NCBI GenBank assembly: GCA_002733865.1
Contig: NVXM01000006.1
Coordinates: 105,847 to 169,846 of the forward strand
DNA length: 64,000 bases
Direction: 5' to 3'
DNA from: Sphingopyxis sp.
GTDB taxonomy: Bacteria > Pseudomonadota > Alphaproteobacteria > Sphingomonadales > Sphingomonadaceae
The notes under the pieces were generated by a model. The model was given only the letters and a program-made list of their open reading frames with translations, was not told where the DNA came from and made no database searches. Below, piece by piece: positions 7,451 to 16,285 of the stretch (positions are counted from its first letter, which is position 1; every line of letters begins with the position of its first letter). The position numbers and the translations under genes are program-made.

Positions 7451-10171
7451 TTATTCAATCAATTTGAAATGCCGGGCCGCCTGGACCGCCTGCATGCGAT
7501 TGCCGACATCAAGTTTGGCAAAAACGTTCCGCAGATGAAACTTTACCGTATTCTGGGATACCGCCAGCCGATCAGCCAGGTCCTTATTCGAATGCCCCTT
7601 GGCCAGGAAATGCAGGATATCGATCTCGCGCGGGGTCAGATTTTCATGTGGTCGCGCCGGGACCATAGCCTCCTCTTCGTCCGGATCGGACAGAGCGCCA
7701 TCTTCCCTGCCTCCCCCCTCTGCGGCTTTGACGAGCAGTTTTACATAGCGCGCAACATCATCCACGGCCCAATCGGGATCATGGGTAAAATTGTCGCTCG
7801 CCAGATGGTTGAGCATACGGATGGCCGCAGGACCTTCGTCGAGGAAAATCCGGTACATTCGGGCTGGTGCGGCGAGCGCAACAGCCTCCATCATCACGCG
7901 CCTGGCATGGCCAAGCTGTCCGTCCATCTCCAGACTGATCGCCAGCAATGTCTTGAGACGGATCAACCGGCGGACTCTGTGCTTGACCGTGGCTGTGCGA
8001 ATTTCCGACTGGATCATCGCCCGGGCTTCGGCATGCTCTCCCTTGTGGACGAGCAGACGTATATAGGTGATGCGCTGCACCTCAAGCTCACCGCTGGAAT
8101 AAATCAGCTGGCCCTCGGTCGGCAGTCGCGCTTCTTGACCCAGCGCTCCAAAGCGGCGTTCGGCAGTGCTGATGTCGCCCAGCAAAACGGCTTCGCGAAC
8201 CAGTTCTGCCCGGCCACAATCGACAAGCCGGCTCAAACCATATTTGTGGCCCGAATCAATCAGATACTCATAAAGCTCATGGGCATATTCCGGCTTTCCT
8301 TTCAGTCTGGCTATCCGAGCCAGCGTCACGACGCCCGAACAGAGCGGATCAACAATGCACTGCTGCTGAATCAGAGGAAGATAGTCGGTAATCACCCGTT
8401 CGGCTTCGTCTATTTCGTTGCGCTCATATAAAGCTTCGCCCAGCGGCGCAGCGACGACACCACCCGCCATGATCCCGCCCGGCCCTTCGACATCCAGCTC
8501 CCGCAAGGCGCGGCGCAGGTCATCAATCGCTTCACCCAAAAGCCCTTGCGAAATTTTTAAACTTGCATGGATGGCGTTTGCGTAGGAGCGGCCGAAATAG
8601 TTGCGCGCTTTCTCATGGAGCGGGCGGGCGCGCAGGAGCAGTTCATGCGCTTCCGGAAACGCGCTCTGCGCGCCGAGCCAAAACGCATAAGCGTTAAAGG
8701 CCACCGCCTTCGAAAAGGATTGATCATCGCCCAGCCACTTTTCGGCATCCCGGGCGCGCTCGCCCATCTCGACGACCCGGTCTTCAGCCGCAAGCACGAA
8801 ACACCTACGAACCTCCAGTTCCGCCGCAACCACCGGATCCGCATCGGATTCGGCAAGCGCTGTCTCACAGTGATTGAGCAGCCGGTGGGCCTTGGCGAAC
8901 TGGCGGCGGAAGCCATAGGCGATCACCGCTGCGTCGAGCAGCTTTGTGCTGCCCATCAGCACGTCCTGGTCGAGCTGCTCAAACAGCGAAACCAGGAGGC
9001 CCAGCCGTTCTTCCCGGACAAGCTGCTCGGCCACTTGCTCCAGACAGGCAGCAGCGCTCTCCTGCTGCCCCGCCGCGAGATAGTGGCTGATCGCAACCTC
9101 GCGCATATCTTTCGCCGCGAACCAGTCCGCAATCCGGACATGGCGCTTCGTCAAGGCATCGGAGCTGTTTTCCTGCTGCACCTGGGTTCGCAGAAAATCG
9201 CCGAAAAGCGGGTGAAATCGGAACCAGTACCGGTCTCCGTCGACCGGATCGAGGAACAGCCCCCCCTCTGACAGACGATTAAGCAGGGCACGACCTTTCG
9301 TGCCGCCCAGCTTGTGGTTGACCAATTCTGCACAGAGCCGATCGGCGAGGCAGATACCGAGCAACGCCTTGCGCGTTTCGGAATTCTGCAAAAGATAGAC
9401 TTCCTGCGCAAGGTAATCGACAACCTCTTGCGTCATGCCGCTTCTCAGCGCCTTTGCCGCGCCCTGTTTCTGTGAGGCGAGCGAAAGGTTGATGAACTGG
9501 AGCGCTGCCGGCCAGCCGTCAATCCGGCTATGCAGTTCGCGCACTTCCTCGAGTCCCAATCGACAGCGCTCCGACAGGAACTGATAGGACTCACCCAGAT
9601 CAAAGCGCAAATCAATGCTTCCCAGAACAATGGCCCGGCCAGATAGTTTGAGCCGTGCACTGGAAAGATCGGGCATCGTCCGCGTCGCAACCGCGATTCG
9701 CTTGCCCGGCGGCAGTTGCTCGATAATCTTGCCAAGCAGCGCGTCGGCCTGGCCATGGGCGAACTGGTCATATTCGTCCAGCAGCAGCAAAGCGGGGCCA
9801 TTGATGGCGGAAATCAGGGTCGGAATATCGCGGGTGGTCCGCCGCAGCTTGCCGCCCGTGTCTTCGATCAGGCGTTCGCAGGTCCTGATAAACATCTGCA
9901 CGAAGCGCGACAGATCGCCATCCTGCGAAACCGGCGTAATCCAGCCGACCGCGCCGCCGGATTCCACTTCGGTTGCCGCCAATTGGCGCAAAAGGGACGA
10001 TTTTCCATAGCCGGCCGGTGCCTGCGCAAGAATCAGTTGCGCGCTGCTCGACTGGATACGATCAAGAAGGCTCTCACGCCGCAGATCCACCGGCCCACTC
10101 TCCATTTCCGGCCATTTTTGGCCGATTGTGTTGTCTTTCCTACCCATATTAGCGGTCAACCCGATCTGCAC
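7451..10171 (-). CDS. MalT/LAL-type LuxR-family transcriptional regulator
   Basis: This large (906-residue) ATP-binding activator has a Walker A near residues 51-60 (APAGYGKSSL), a Walker B LLLLDEYDQF, a long middle of TPR-like helices, and a C-terminal LuxR helix-turn-helix (LTPREIDILHFLAKGHSNKD, then SQNTVKFHLRNVFAKLDV). LAL proteins are switched on by an inducer and ATP. The gene sits between the carboxylase operon and the divergent thiolase and so is their likely activator. The start is uncertain: GTG at 10171 overlaps the palindrome, while ATGs at 10147 and 10105 would put the palindrome in the upstream region and still keep the ATPase domain. Confidence 0.88.
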   Translation of the reverse strand: MQIGLTANMGRKDNTIGQKWPEMESGPVDLRRESLLDRIQSSSAQLILAQAPAGYGKSSLLRQLAATEVESGGAVGWITPVSQDGDLSRFVQMFIRTCERLIEDTGGKLRRTTRDIPTLISAINGPALLLLDEYDQFAHGQADALLGKIIEQLPPGKRIAVATRTMPDLSSARLKLSGRAIVLGSIDLRFDLGESYQFLSERCRLGLEEVRELHSRIDGWPAALQFINLSLASQKQGAAKALRSGMTQEVVDYLAQEVYLLQNSETRKALLGICLADRLCAELVNHKLGGTKGRALLNRLSEGGLFLDPVDGDRYWFRFHPLFGDFLRTQVQQENSSDALTKRHVRIADWFAAKDMREVAISHYLAAGQQESAAACLEQVAEQLVREERLGLLVSLFEQLDQDVLMGSTKLLDAAVIAYGFRRQFAKAHRLLNHCETALAESDADPVVAAELEVRRCFVLAAEDRVVEMGERARDAEKWLGDDQSFSKAVAFNAYAFWLGAQSAFPEAHELLLRARPLHEKARNYFGRSYANAIHASLKISQGLLGEAIDDLRRALRELDVEGPGGIMAGGVVAAPLGEALYERNEIDEAERVITDYLPLIQQQCIVDPLCSGVVTLARIARLKGKPEYAHELYEYLIDSGHKYGLSRLVDCGRAELVREAVLLGDISTAERRFGALGQEARLPTEGQLIYSSGELEVQRITYIRLLVHKGEHAEARAMIQSEIRTATVKHRVRRLIRLKTLLAISLEMDGQLGHARRVMMEAVALAAPARMYRIFLDEGPAAIRMLNHLASDNFTHDPDWAVDDVARYVKLLVKAAEGGGREDGALSDPDEEEAMVPARPHENLTPREIDILHFLAKGHSNKDLADRLAVSQNTVKFHLRNVFAKLDVGNRMQAVQAARHFKLIE

Positions 10172-10172
10172 C

Positions 10173-10188
10173 CCACCCTTTTGGGTGG
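10173..10188. promoter_or_regulatory. Perfect palindrome CCACCC-TTTT-GGGTGG in divergent promoter
   Basis: The perfect 6-base arms lie in the roughly 100-bp gap between the LAL regulator and the thiolase, with the centre about 98 bp upstream of the thiolase ATG. An almost identical element stands the same distance upstream of the carboxylase operon. It probably controls the regulator, the thiolase, or both. Confidence 0.55.
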
Positions 10189-10278
10189 TGTGATGGCTTA
10201 GGTCCGGTCACAGGCAAGGGTCAAGGTCGCCATAAAGTCCGGCCATAGTTTAAAGACCCAGTTTGACAGGAGAGCATG

Positions 10279-11469
10279 ATGTCCCGGTCCGTGATCATTG
10301 CCGGCGTAGCGATGACCCCCTTTGCCACGCCGGGCAAAGCCCGTGACTATCGCGCGATGGCGACCGACGCGGTCGCAGACGCGCTGGCGGACGCAGCCAT
10401 CGCTTACCCGCTGATCGAACAGGCCTATGTTGGCTATGTCTATGGCGACAGCACGTCCGGTCAGGCCGCGCTCTATCCGAACGGATTGAGCGGCATCCCG
10501 ATCATCAACGTCAACAATAATTGCGCGACTGGCTCGACGGCCCTGTGGCTGGCTCGTCAGGCGATCGCCAGCGGCGCCGCGGACTGCGTCATTGCGCTGG
10601 GCTTCGAACAGATGAAGCGCGGCGCCTTGGTCAGCATATATGATGACCGGCCAGACCCGCTGGACGATTTTCTCGATACGTGCGAAGCGCGGCTGGGCGC
10701 TTCCGACAGCCCGATGGCGCTGCGTCTGTTCGGCGGTGCTGCTCTGGAATATCAGGAGCGATATGGCGCGGAAGACCGGACTTTTGCGCTGATCGCTGAA
10801 AAGGCGCGCCGCCATGCAGCAAATAATCCTCTCGCCGTATTTCGGGAGGCGCTGTCCGCCGATGAGATCTTGGAATCGCCTCTTATGTATGGCCCTCTCA
10901 CCCGTCTGCAATGTTGCCCGCCAACCTGCGGCGCGGCAGCCGCCATCCTCTGCAGCGAGTCTTTCGCCGCCCGTCAGGGCATTAGCACCGACATCGTCAT
11001 AGCCGGTCAGGCAATGACCACGGACCGGCCGGATTCATTCGACGGCGAGAATCTAGCCGCAACCGTTGGTGCAACCATGTCGCGCGACGCGGCAAACCAT
11101 GTGTATGAAGCAGCCGGAATCGGTCCGGATGATCTCGATGTGGTCGAATTGCACGACTGCTTCACGGCCAACGAACTGCTCAGCTACGAATCGCTGGGAT
11201 TGACGGACACTGGCACAGCGGAACGGTTCATCCGCGACGGCAACAACAGTTATGGTGGGAAAGTGGTCACCAATCCTTCCGGCGGGCTACTATCGAAAGG
11301 CCACCCGCTGGGCGCCACTGGCCTCGCACAATGTTTCGAGCTAACCACGCAATTGCGCGGCGACGCCGGTGCACGACAGGTAGAGGATGCGCGCCTGGCG
11401 CTGCAGCACAATATCGGACTGGGCGGCGCCTGCGTCGTCACATTATATGAAAACCGGGCCGGACGTTAA
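10279..11469 (+). CDS. Thiolase-family protein (SCP-x/lipid-transfer type)
   Basis: This 396-residue thiolase fold has the nucleophile cysteine in NNNCATGS (C82), an HDCFTANEL segment, GLLSKGHPLGATG with the catalytic histidine, and a C-terminal NIGLGGACVV. In the SCP-x class the final Cys-Gly-Gly motif is shifted, as here. An ATG at 10276 is possible, but AGGAG at 10268-10272 is better spaced for 10279. Next to a ketone carboxylase operon, a thiolase would cleave the beta-ketoacyl-CoA made from the carboxylated ketone after CoA activation. The needed CoA ligase is not in the window. The neighbouring reductase follows 29 bp later. Confidence 0.85.
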   Translation: MSRSVIIAGVAMTPFATPGKARDYRAMATDAVADALADAAIAYPLIEQAYVGYVYGDSTSGQAALYPNGLSGIPIINVNNNCATGSTALWLARQAIASGAADCVIALGFEQMKRGALVSIYDDRPDPLDDFLDTCEARLGASDSPMALRLFGGAALEYQERYGAEDRTFALIAEKARRHAANNPLAVFREALSADEILESPLMYGPLTRLQCCPPTCGAAAAILCSESFAARQGISTDIVIAGQAMTTDRPDSFDGENLAATVGATMSRDAANHVYEAAGIGPDDLDVVELHDCFTANELLSYESLGLTDTGTAERFIRDGNNSYGGKVVTNPSGGLLSKGHPLGATGLAQCFELTTQLRGDAGARQVEDARLALQHNIGLGGACVVTLYENRAGR

Positions 11470-11498
11470 ATCCGGCCAAAAGGATCAGGAGAGCAGAG

Positions 11499-12506
11499 AT
11501 GAGCGGAATGACGGCGCGGCGCTGGTATTTCAATGAACGCCCCGAAGAGATGATCGAAGACAACACCCTCGTCCTGCGCGAAGAGCCGGTGCCTGACCTG
11601 AAAGAGGGCGAAATCCTCTTTCGCACCCTCTATCTCTCGCTTGATGCAACCAATCGCGTCTGGCTGAGCGACTGGGACATTTATATGGAGCCCGTGCGCA
11701 TTGGCGAACCGATGCGCGGCTTTGTCTTCGGCGAGATCGTCGAGAGCAGAAACAGCGCATTTCCGGTCGGCGCGCACGCCGCAGGGCTGCACAGCTGGTC
11801 GGACTATATCGTCACGGATGGAGCGGGATTTTCTGTATTTCCCTCACTTGACGGCATCGACCTTGCAGAAGCCTTTGCCATCCTCAGCGTCGCCGGACCC
11901 ACAGCCTATGTCGGTCTGCACGATATCGGAAATCTCAAAAGCGGTGACACGGTCGTTGTCAGCGGTGCGGCCGGCGCGGTCGGTACGATGGTAGGCCAGA
12001 TTGCGAAGAATGAAGGATGCACGGTCATCGGCATTGCCGGAAGCGACGAGAAATGCGCGATGCTGACCGACGATCTCGGTTTTGACGGCGCAATCAATTA
12101 CAAAAGCGAGAATGTCACCGAACGGCTGGGCGCGCTGTGCCCCGACGGCATCGACCTGTGCTTTGAAAATGTTGGCGGCGACATATTGGACGCATCGCTG
12201 ACCCACATGAAGGATTTCGGCCATGTCGTCATCTGCGGGCTGATTTCATCCTATAACAGCAACGAACCGATCCCCGGCCCTTATATGTTTCGCAACCTGA
12301 TCATGCGCCGGCTCACCGTTCGCGGCTTCGTGATCCTCGACCATGAAGACCGTTTTCCGGATGCCATGGCCGCACTTGCGGGATGGCTTGCCGAAGGGAA
12401 ACTGACCATGCCGCTGAATATTGTGGATGGGCTGGAGGCGGCTCCCAAAGCACTCAACCTGCTCTACACCGGCGGCAATACCGGCAAGCTATTGGTCAGG
12501 ATTTAG
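11499..12506 (+). CDS. Zinc-free MDR-family NADP-dependent reductase (CurA/2-alkenal reductase-like)
   Basis: This 335-residue medium-chain dehydrogenase/reductase lacks structural-zinc cysteines. It has the cofactor loop VVSGAAGAVGTMVGQIAK around residues 155-172 and a typical family N-terminus (YFNERPEEMI, LYLSLDATNRVWLSD). Relatives reduce the C=C bond of alpha,beta-unsaturated ketones (curcumin reductase, 2-alkenal or leukotriene B4 reductases). It is preceded by AGGAG and probably shares a transcript with the thiolase. An enone reductase would fit a pathway that first saturates an unsaturated aromatic ketone before carboxylation; that link is inference. Confidence 0.85.
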   Translation: MSGMTARRWYFNERPEEMIEDNTLVLREEPVPDLKEGEILFRTLYLSLDATNRVWLSDWDIYMEPVRIGEPMRGFVFGEIVESRNSAFPVGAHAAGLHSWSDYIVTDGAGFSVFPSLDGIDLAEAFAILSVAGPTAYVGLHDIGNLKSGDTVVVSGAAGAVGTMVGQIAKNEGCTVIGIAGSDEKCAMLTDDLGFDGAINYKSENVTERLGALCPDGIDLCFENVGGDILDASLTHMKDFGHVVICGLISSYNSNEPIPGPYMFRNLIMRRLTVRGFVILDHEDRFPDAMAALAGWLAEGKLTMPLNIVDGLEAAPKALNLLYTGGNTGKLLVRI

Positions 12507-12570
12507 CCTGCTCACAGACGAGCTCCGCTCAACCTGTTCGTTCATCTATTGCTGACGGCGAACAAACACC

Positions 12571-13215
12571 TTGCAGTCAAAAACCAATGTAAAAGTGCTT
12601 TCAGCGCCCAAGATACTGACCCTCAACAACGAACCGGCAACCTTGCAAGTGGGTGATCAGGTGCCGATTGTGACGCAGCAGTCGCAAAGCGTCACATCAC
12701 CCGGCGCGCCGATTGTGAACAATATCGAGCTGCGCGATACCGGCGTCATATTGCAGGTGACCCCGCGCGTGAATGACAGCGGCACGATCATTCTCGATAT
12801 ATCGCAGGAAGTCAGCGATGTCGCGACAACCACCACGTCCGGCATTAATTCGCCGACGATCCAACAGCGCCGCCTGGCGAGCACAGTTGCCACGCGCTCG
12901 GGGCAGATGATTGCTCTCGGCGGGCTTATTCGCAATCGCCAGACGCGCCAGAAATCCGGCATACCCCTTCTCAGCCAGATACCTATTGTTGGTGGCCTGT
13001 TCGGGCGCAAGGTGGATACGGGCAGCCGCACGGAACTGATCATTCTGATCACACCGACGGTCATCAGGTCACCGGAAGAGATCAAGAATACCGTCGATGC
13101 GCTGATTGATGGGCTGGATTTGACCCGGCCGCTGATTGATGAGGCCAAGGCAGGACTGGTCGGGCCAAGACTGGTGCCGGCTGTACCCGACCCTATTCCA
13201 CCGGTCCCCCGATGA
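12571..13215 (+). pseudogene. gspD: 5'-truncated type II secretion secretin gene (gspD remnant)
   Basis: The reading frame encodes only the C-terminal part of a GspD secretin: VLSAPKILTLNNEPA, VGDQVPIVTQ, then GLIRNRQTRQKSGIPLLSQI and LFGRKVDTGSRTELIILITP, the conserved end of the secretin domain. The N0-N3 domains and signal peptide (several hundred residues) are missing. A TGA lies in frame at 12553-12555 and the only start here is a TTG, so homology begins abruptly just after the reductase gene. This is what a deletion or rearrangement breakpoint leaves. The frame ends with an ATGA overlap with gspK, showing an old T2SS operon order. Confidence 0.8.
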
Positions 13216-14012
13216 GTTGCCCTGATCCGATTTCTTGTCGCGCGCAGCCAAAGCGATCGGAGCAAGGTTATATCCTGATCACGGCGATGTGGCTGCTGAT
13301 GCTTGGCGGTTCGATTGTCGCGCTGCTGATGCTCAGGAATTTGCATGCGGCGGAAGCCTATTCTGATGATCGCGAGCGGGTGCAGCTGCGCTATGCTCAG
13401 GAAAGCGCGGTTGAGACGGTGGTGGCCGACATATTGTTCAACGGCCCGCGCAGCGAATTTGCGCGGTTGCCGGCAGACACGATCTATAGATTTGGTGATA
13501 ACACGCTGAAGGTCAGCGTTACCGGTGAAGGCGGGAAGATTGATGTCAATCAGGCAGATAGCAATTTGATCGAACGGGCGCTGCGTGGGCTTGGGGTTGC
13601 CGCACTGCCCCGGCAGACTTTTGTAAGCCGCGTGAAGGAACGGCAGCGCTCTGGCCAGCTGTTCCGGTCGATCGCGGATGTCGAGGAAGCGATGAGCCAG
13701 GCAGGCTTCGATGGAACAGGTGACCTTTGTGCGGAAGAGGTTTTTACAGTCTATTCAGGCCTTGCGCTGCCGAAAGCCAGCCAGATGGAGCCGAAATTGG
13801 CTAGAGCTCTGGGGCGGGCGAGTTTGGAAGCGGACGCGCGGACCAGCATCGGTTCGGCAATGCGGATAAAGGTGCAGGGTGAACAGGGATTGCCGCTGGT
13901 GGCAGTGGTGCGTGTCAGCGGGTTGATTGGTCAGTCGCACAAGGTGCTAGATTGGCGATATGGAGCGGCATGTGGTTTGCGTAATTCTAATGGGGCAGAT
14001 GATGCCTCCTGA
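13212..14012 (+). CDS. gspK: Type II secretion minor pseudopilin GspK-like protein
   Basis: This 266-residue protein has a short leader, then a prepilin-type hydrophobic helix (GYILITAMWLLMLGGSIVAL, about residues 22-41) after a charged segment ending EQG. This is followed by the GspK region with GKIDVNQADSNLIERALRGL and a helix-hairpin-like SIADVEEAMSQAGFDG. In intact systems GspK caps the pseudopilus tip. Its start overlaps the gspD remnant by 4 bp. No other T2SS gene is nearby, and GspK is usually somewhat longer, so it is probably an orphan of a dismantled cluster, though the frame itself is intact. Confidence 0.7.
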   Translation: MSCPDPISCRAQPKRSEQGYILITAMWLLMLGGSIVALLMLRNLHAAEAYSDDRERVQLRYAQESAVETVVADILFNGPRSEFARLPADTIYRFGDNTLKVSVTGEGGKIDVNQADSNLIERALRGLGVAALPRQTFVSRVKERQRSGQLFRSIADVEEAMSQAGFDGTGDLCAEEVFTVYSGLALPKASQMEPKLARALGRASLEADARTSIGSAMRIKVQGEQGLPLVAVVRVSGLIGQSHKVLDWRYGAACGLRNSNGADDAS

Positions 14013-14325
14013 TCAATGTATTTGATATACGGATGCGGCAATTAAACTTTACGCCAATGGCCGGTCTTGTTTTTCGTGATCTTTGCCCAAAACCGCAGAT
14101 AACTGACTTTGTGGGTCTTCAGCCTGACGCCGAGTGTGACCTTCCAGCCGGCCTCTCCCAACCGGTCCGGTCGCGCTCAATGGGCAGCAGCGGGCACCGC
14201 CATCTTGTTCAAATTGTCAAAGAGCATGTCCTGAGCCTGCCGCAGGATCGGGGGAGACAATAAGCGATGGGTTTGGGTGTAGGACAGCGTTTTTTGGGAT
14301 ATGAAATTGGGGATTGTTGCAACTG
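14013..14325. other. Gap between gspK and the Rhs immunity gene: no convincing gene
   Basis: A 76-codon plus-strand frame (14033-14263) exists here but shows no recognisable domain or good ribosome site. Composition changes from GC-rich to AT-rich near 14270, marking the edge of the foreign Rhs module. It may be a recombination scar. Confidence 0.4.
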
Positions 14326-14895
14326 TCACGGTAATTTGCAGATTAATCGCAAAAGAGAAGCAATTCTTCTCTCTTTTGCAGAAATTGACACTTTTTTTGA
14401 CAAGTAATAAATCGCTCTCGGAATGCTCGATCGAGGTAATCTGCTCAGATACTCGTTAATTTCATCCGAAGTTGAAATAGCACCCCGCAGTCGGGAAGGG
14501 GAATTTTTGTATATTTCGTGCAAACATTTTATGGCCCGTTTCCCAGCGACATCATCGTCTGAGAAAACCATAGAAATTAGAAAATTTGTAAAACTATCAT
14601 TATAGTTTTTGTAAAAATATATATGGTCGACAATATATGATTTTATCGTATCGTCATTAGTTGATATTACCGCAGACAACACATCGTCGATTTCTGGGTG
14701 TTTATTGGGATTTATCTCGGACAAAAGATAGGCAGCGCTGTGGGCGACTTTGCTATTTTCAGATCGAATCAAAGGTAAAATTGCTAATGCACTCTCGCCA
14801 GAAAATATTTGATCTAGCAAAAAATAAATATTCTTTTTTTCTGGCTGAATAGAACCATCTAGAATCCCTTTTATTGTTTTTTCGAACAAAGTCAT
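14326..14895 (-). CDS. Putative immunity protein (HEAT-like helical repeats) of the Rhs toxin tip
   Basis: This 189-residue, AT-rich gene lies 43 bp downstream of the Rhs gene on the same strand. The protein is all-helical in appearance, with HEAT-like units (LAILPLIRSENSKVAHSAAY, LLSEINPNKHPEIDDVLSAV, VAGKRAIKCLHEIYKN). Polymorphic-toxin loci nearly always place a cognate immunity gene directly after the toxin C-terminus, and HEAT-repeat immunity proteins are known. Base use differs strongly from the surrounding GC-rich genes, as expected for a cassette that moves with its toxin. I do not recognise a specific family; the immunity role rests on position. Confidence 0.6.
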   Translation of the reverse strand: MTLFEKTIKGILDGSIQPEKKNIYFLLDQIFSGESALAILPLIRSENSKVAHSAAYLLSEINPNKHPEIDDVLSAVISTNDDTIKSYIVDHIYFYKNYNDSFTNFLISMVFSDDDVAGKRAIKCLHEIYKNSPSRLRGAISTSDEINEYLSRLPRSSIPRAIYYLSKKVSISAKERRIASLLRLICKLP

Positions 14896-14938
14896 AAATC
14901 TCTACTCACATATTGTACAACGATAGATCAGGTTTATA

Positions 14939-16285
14939 TCATTGCCTCTGACTTTCTCTTTTTTTCCGCAAAAATTCTTCTAGATTGTCTACTTTCCTTT
15001 GCTCAATCTCAATTCGCTTATCGTGCCCCGCATCGTCTTCACCACGCTTACGGGCTCTTTCGCGCTCCTTTATGCGCTTCCTTATACTTCTTTTAAAGAC
15101 TTTGATAGCATGCCGGACATCATAACTACGGGCGAGATCCTTAGTCGAAGGCAGTGTGCCGTCCAAAATGCCTCCGCGCTTGAAGCTAAACTTAAATCTT
15201 GGCAAAGCCCGTTTGCCGAAGAACTTTATCCCAAATGTTCTAGCCAGACCGCTGAGTCCGGATAATCCGAAAAGTGCATTCGTCGAGTGTTCCGCAACAG
15301 CTTCATCATAAATCTCTACTGTGTCACTGTTGCTATGCTCGGATACCAGCTCGCGTTGACAACTAAGAGATTTGCATCTCATTTTGCCATCTGGATCTTG
15401 GTAGCTCACCGGATCATTCCCAACATAGGCATAGAGATTATACTGATCCTCATACCCAATAGGATCAGTCTGCAGGAACCTTCCAAGATAGGGCGAATAA
15501 GCCCGCGCCTTGTAGTGATAGATGCCGATCTCGGGGATCAGGATCTGGCCGGTATACTGAAACCGGCCGATATTGGTGGCATTGGGGATGCCATAGGCGT
15601 CATAGGCATTGACCTGGATGGCATTGCCGCTCGCGTCGGTGATTGCGGAGATGCTGCCCTGCCAGTTGGCGAACATGTGGCGTCGGGTGGCGGCGTTCAC
15701 GGCACTGCCCGTGTACCAGACGTACGGCTGATCCACTCCGTTCCCGTGGACATAGCGGTGCTTGATTGAACCGAACTGGTCATATTCCAGCACCAGGGCA
15801 TCGCCATCATATATGAAGCGGGTTTTTAAAACTCCGCCCTGATTGACCTCGTAGAGACGACCGAGCGGATCATAGATCAAGTTGGCGGTCTTTGCGCCAG
15901 AGGCGGCGATCAGCCGGTTCTCCACATCGTAGGTGAAGTTGACCGACCCGTCGCTGGTCAGATTGCCATTGGCATCATAGGTGAAGGCCGAAGGACCTGC
16001 AGTTGTATATTGGTTCAGACCATTTACCGCATAATCACGGGTGACGTCGTAATGGGCGGTATTGGCATAGAGATCGTTGCTGGTCGTGCGCGACTTGATC
16101 TGGCTGGCGGGCGTGTAGGCAAAGCCGAATGCGTTGTCCTGAGCAGAGCCCGCGATGTTTATCTTGATCGAACTGGTTCGACCTATCAGGTCGTAATATT
16201 GGGTGTTTTGTAAACCCGATTGCCGGTAATTGTAGTAGAACTGGCCCAGCTCTCGAGGGCTCAGCTCAGAGTGTTCCAGCGCCAT
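14939..16285 (-). CDS. Orphan Rhs/YD-repeat C-terminal tip with toxin-like domain, fused to transposase codons
   Basis: Residues about 14-300 are Rhs core: YD-type repeats (FTYDANGNLT, NFTYDVENRL), then ARAYSPYLGRFLQTDPIGYE and the closing YAYVGNDPVSYQDPDG. The last ~148 residues (from about 301) are a basic, AT-richer variable domain ending in a charged helix (GHDKRIEIEQRK and beyond), probably the toxin; its activity is unknown. Full Rhs proteins exceed 1000 residues, so the N-terminal part with secretion signals is gone. The first ~13 residues (ALEHSELSPREL) match IS3-family transposase OrfB rather than Rhs, so the apparent start belongs to an inserted or recombined IS. Likely silent unless recombined into a full Rhs gene. 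Confidence 0.7.
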   Translation of the reverse strand: MALEHSELSPRELGQFYYNYRQSGLQNTQYYDLIGRTSSIKINIAGSAQDNAFGFAYTPASQIKSRTTSNDLYANTAHYDVTRDYAVNGLNQYTTAGPSAFTYDANGNLTSDGSVNFTYDVENRLIAASGAKTANLIYDPLGRLYEVNQGGVLKTRFIYDGDALVLEYDQFGSIKHRYVHGNGVDQPYVWYTGSAVNAATRRHMFANWQGSISAITDASGNAIQVNAYDAYGIPNATNIGRFQYTGQILIPEIGIYHYKARAYSPYLGRFLQTDPIGYEDQYNLYAYVGNDPVSYQDPDGKMRCKSLSCQRELVSEHSNSDTVEIYDEAVAEHSTNALFGLSGLSGLARTFGIKFFGKRALPRFKFSFKRGGILDGTLPSTKDLARSYDVRHAIKVFKRSIRKRIKERERARKRGEDDAGHDKRIEIEQRKVDNLEEFLRKKRESQRQ

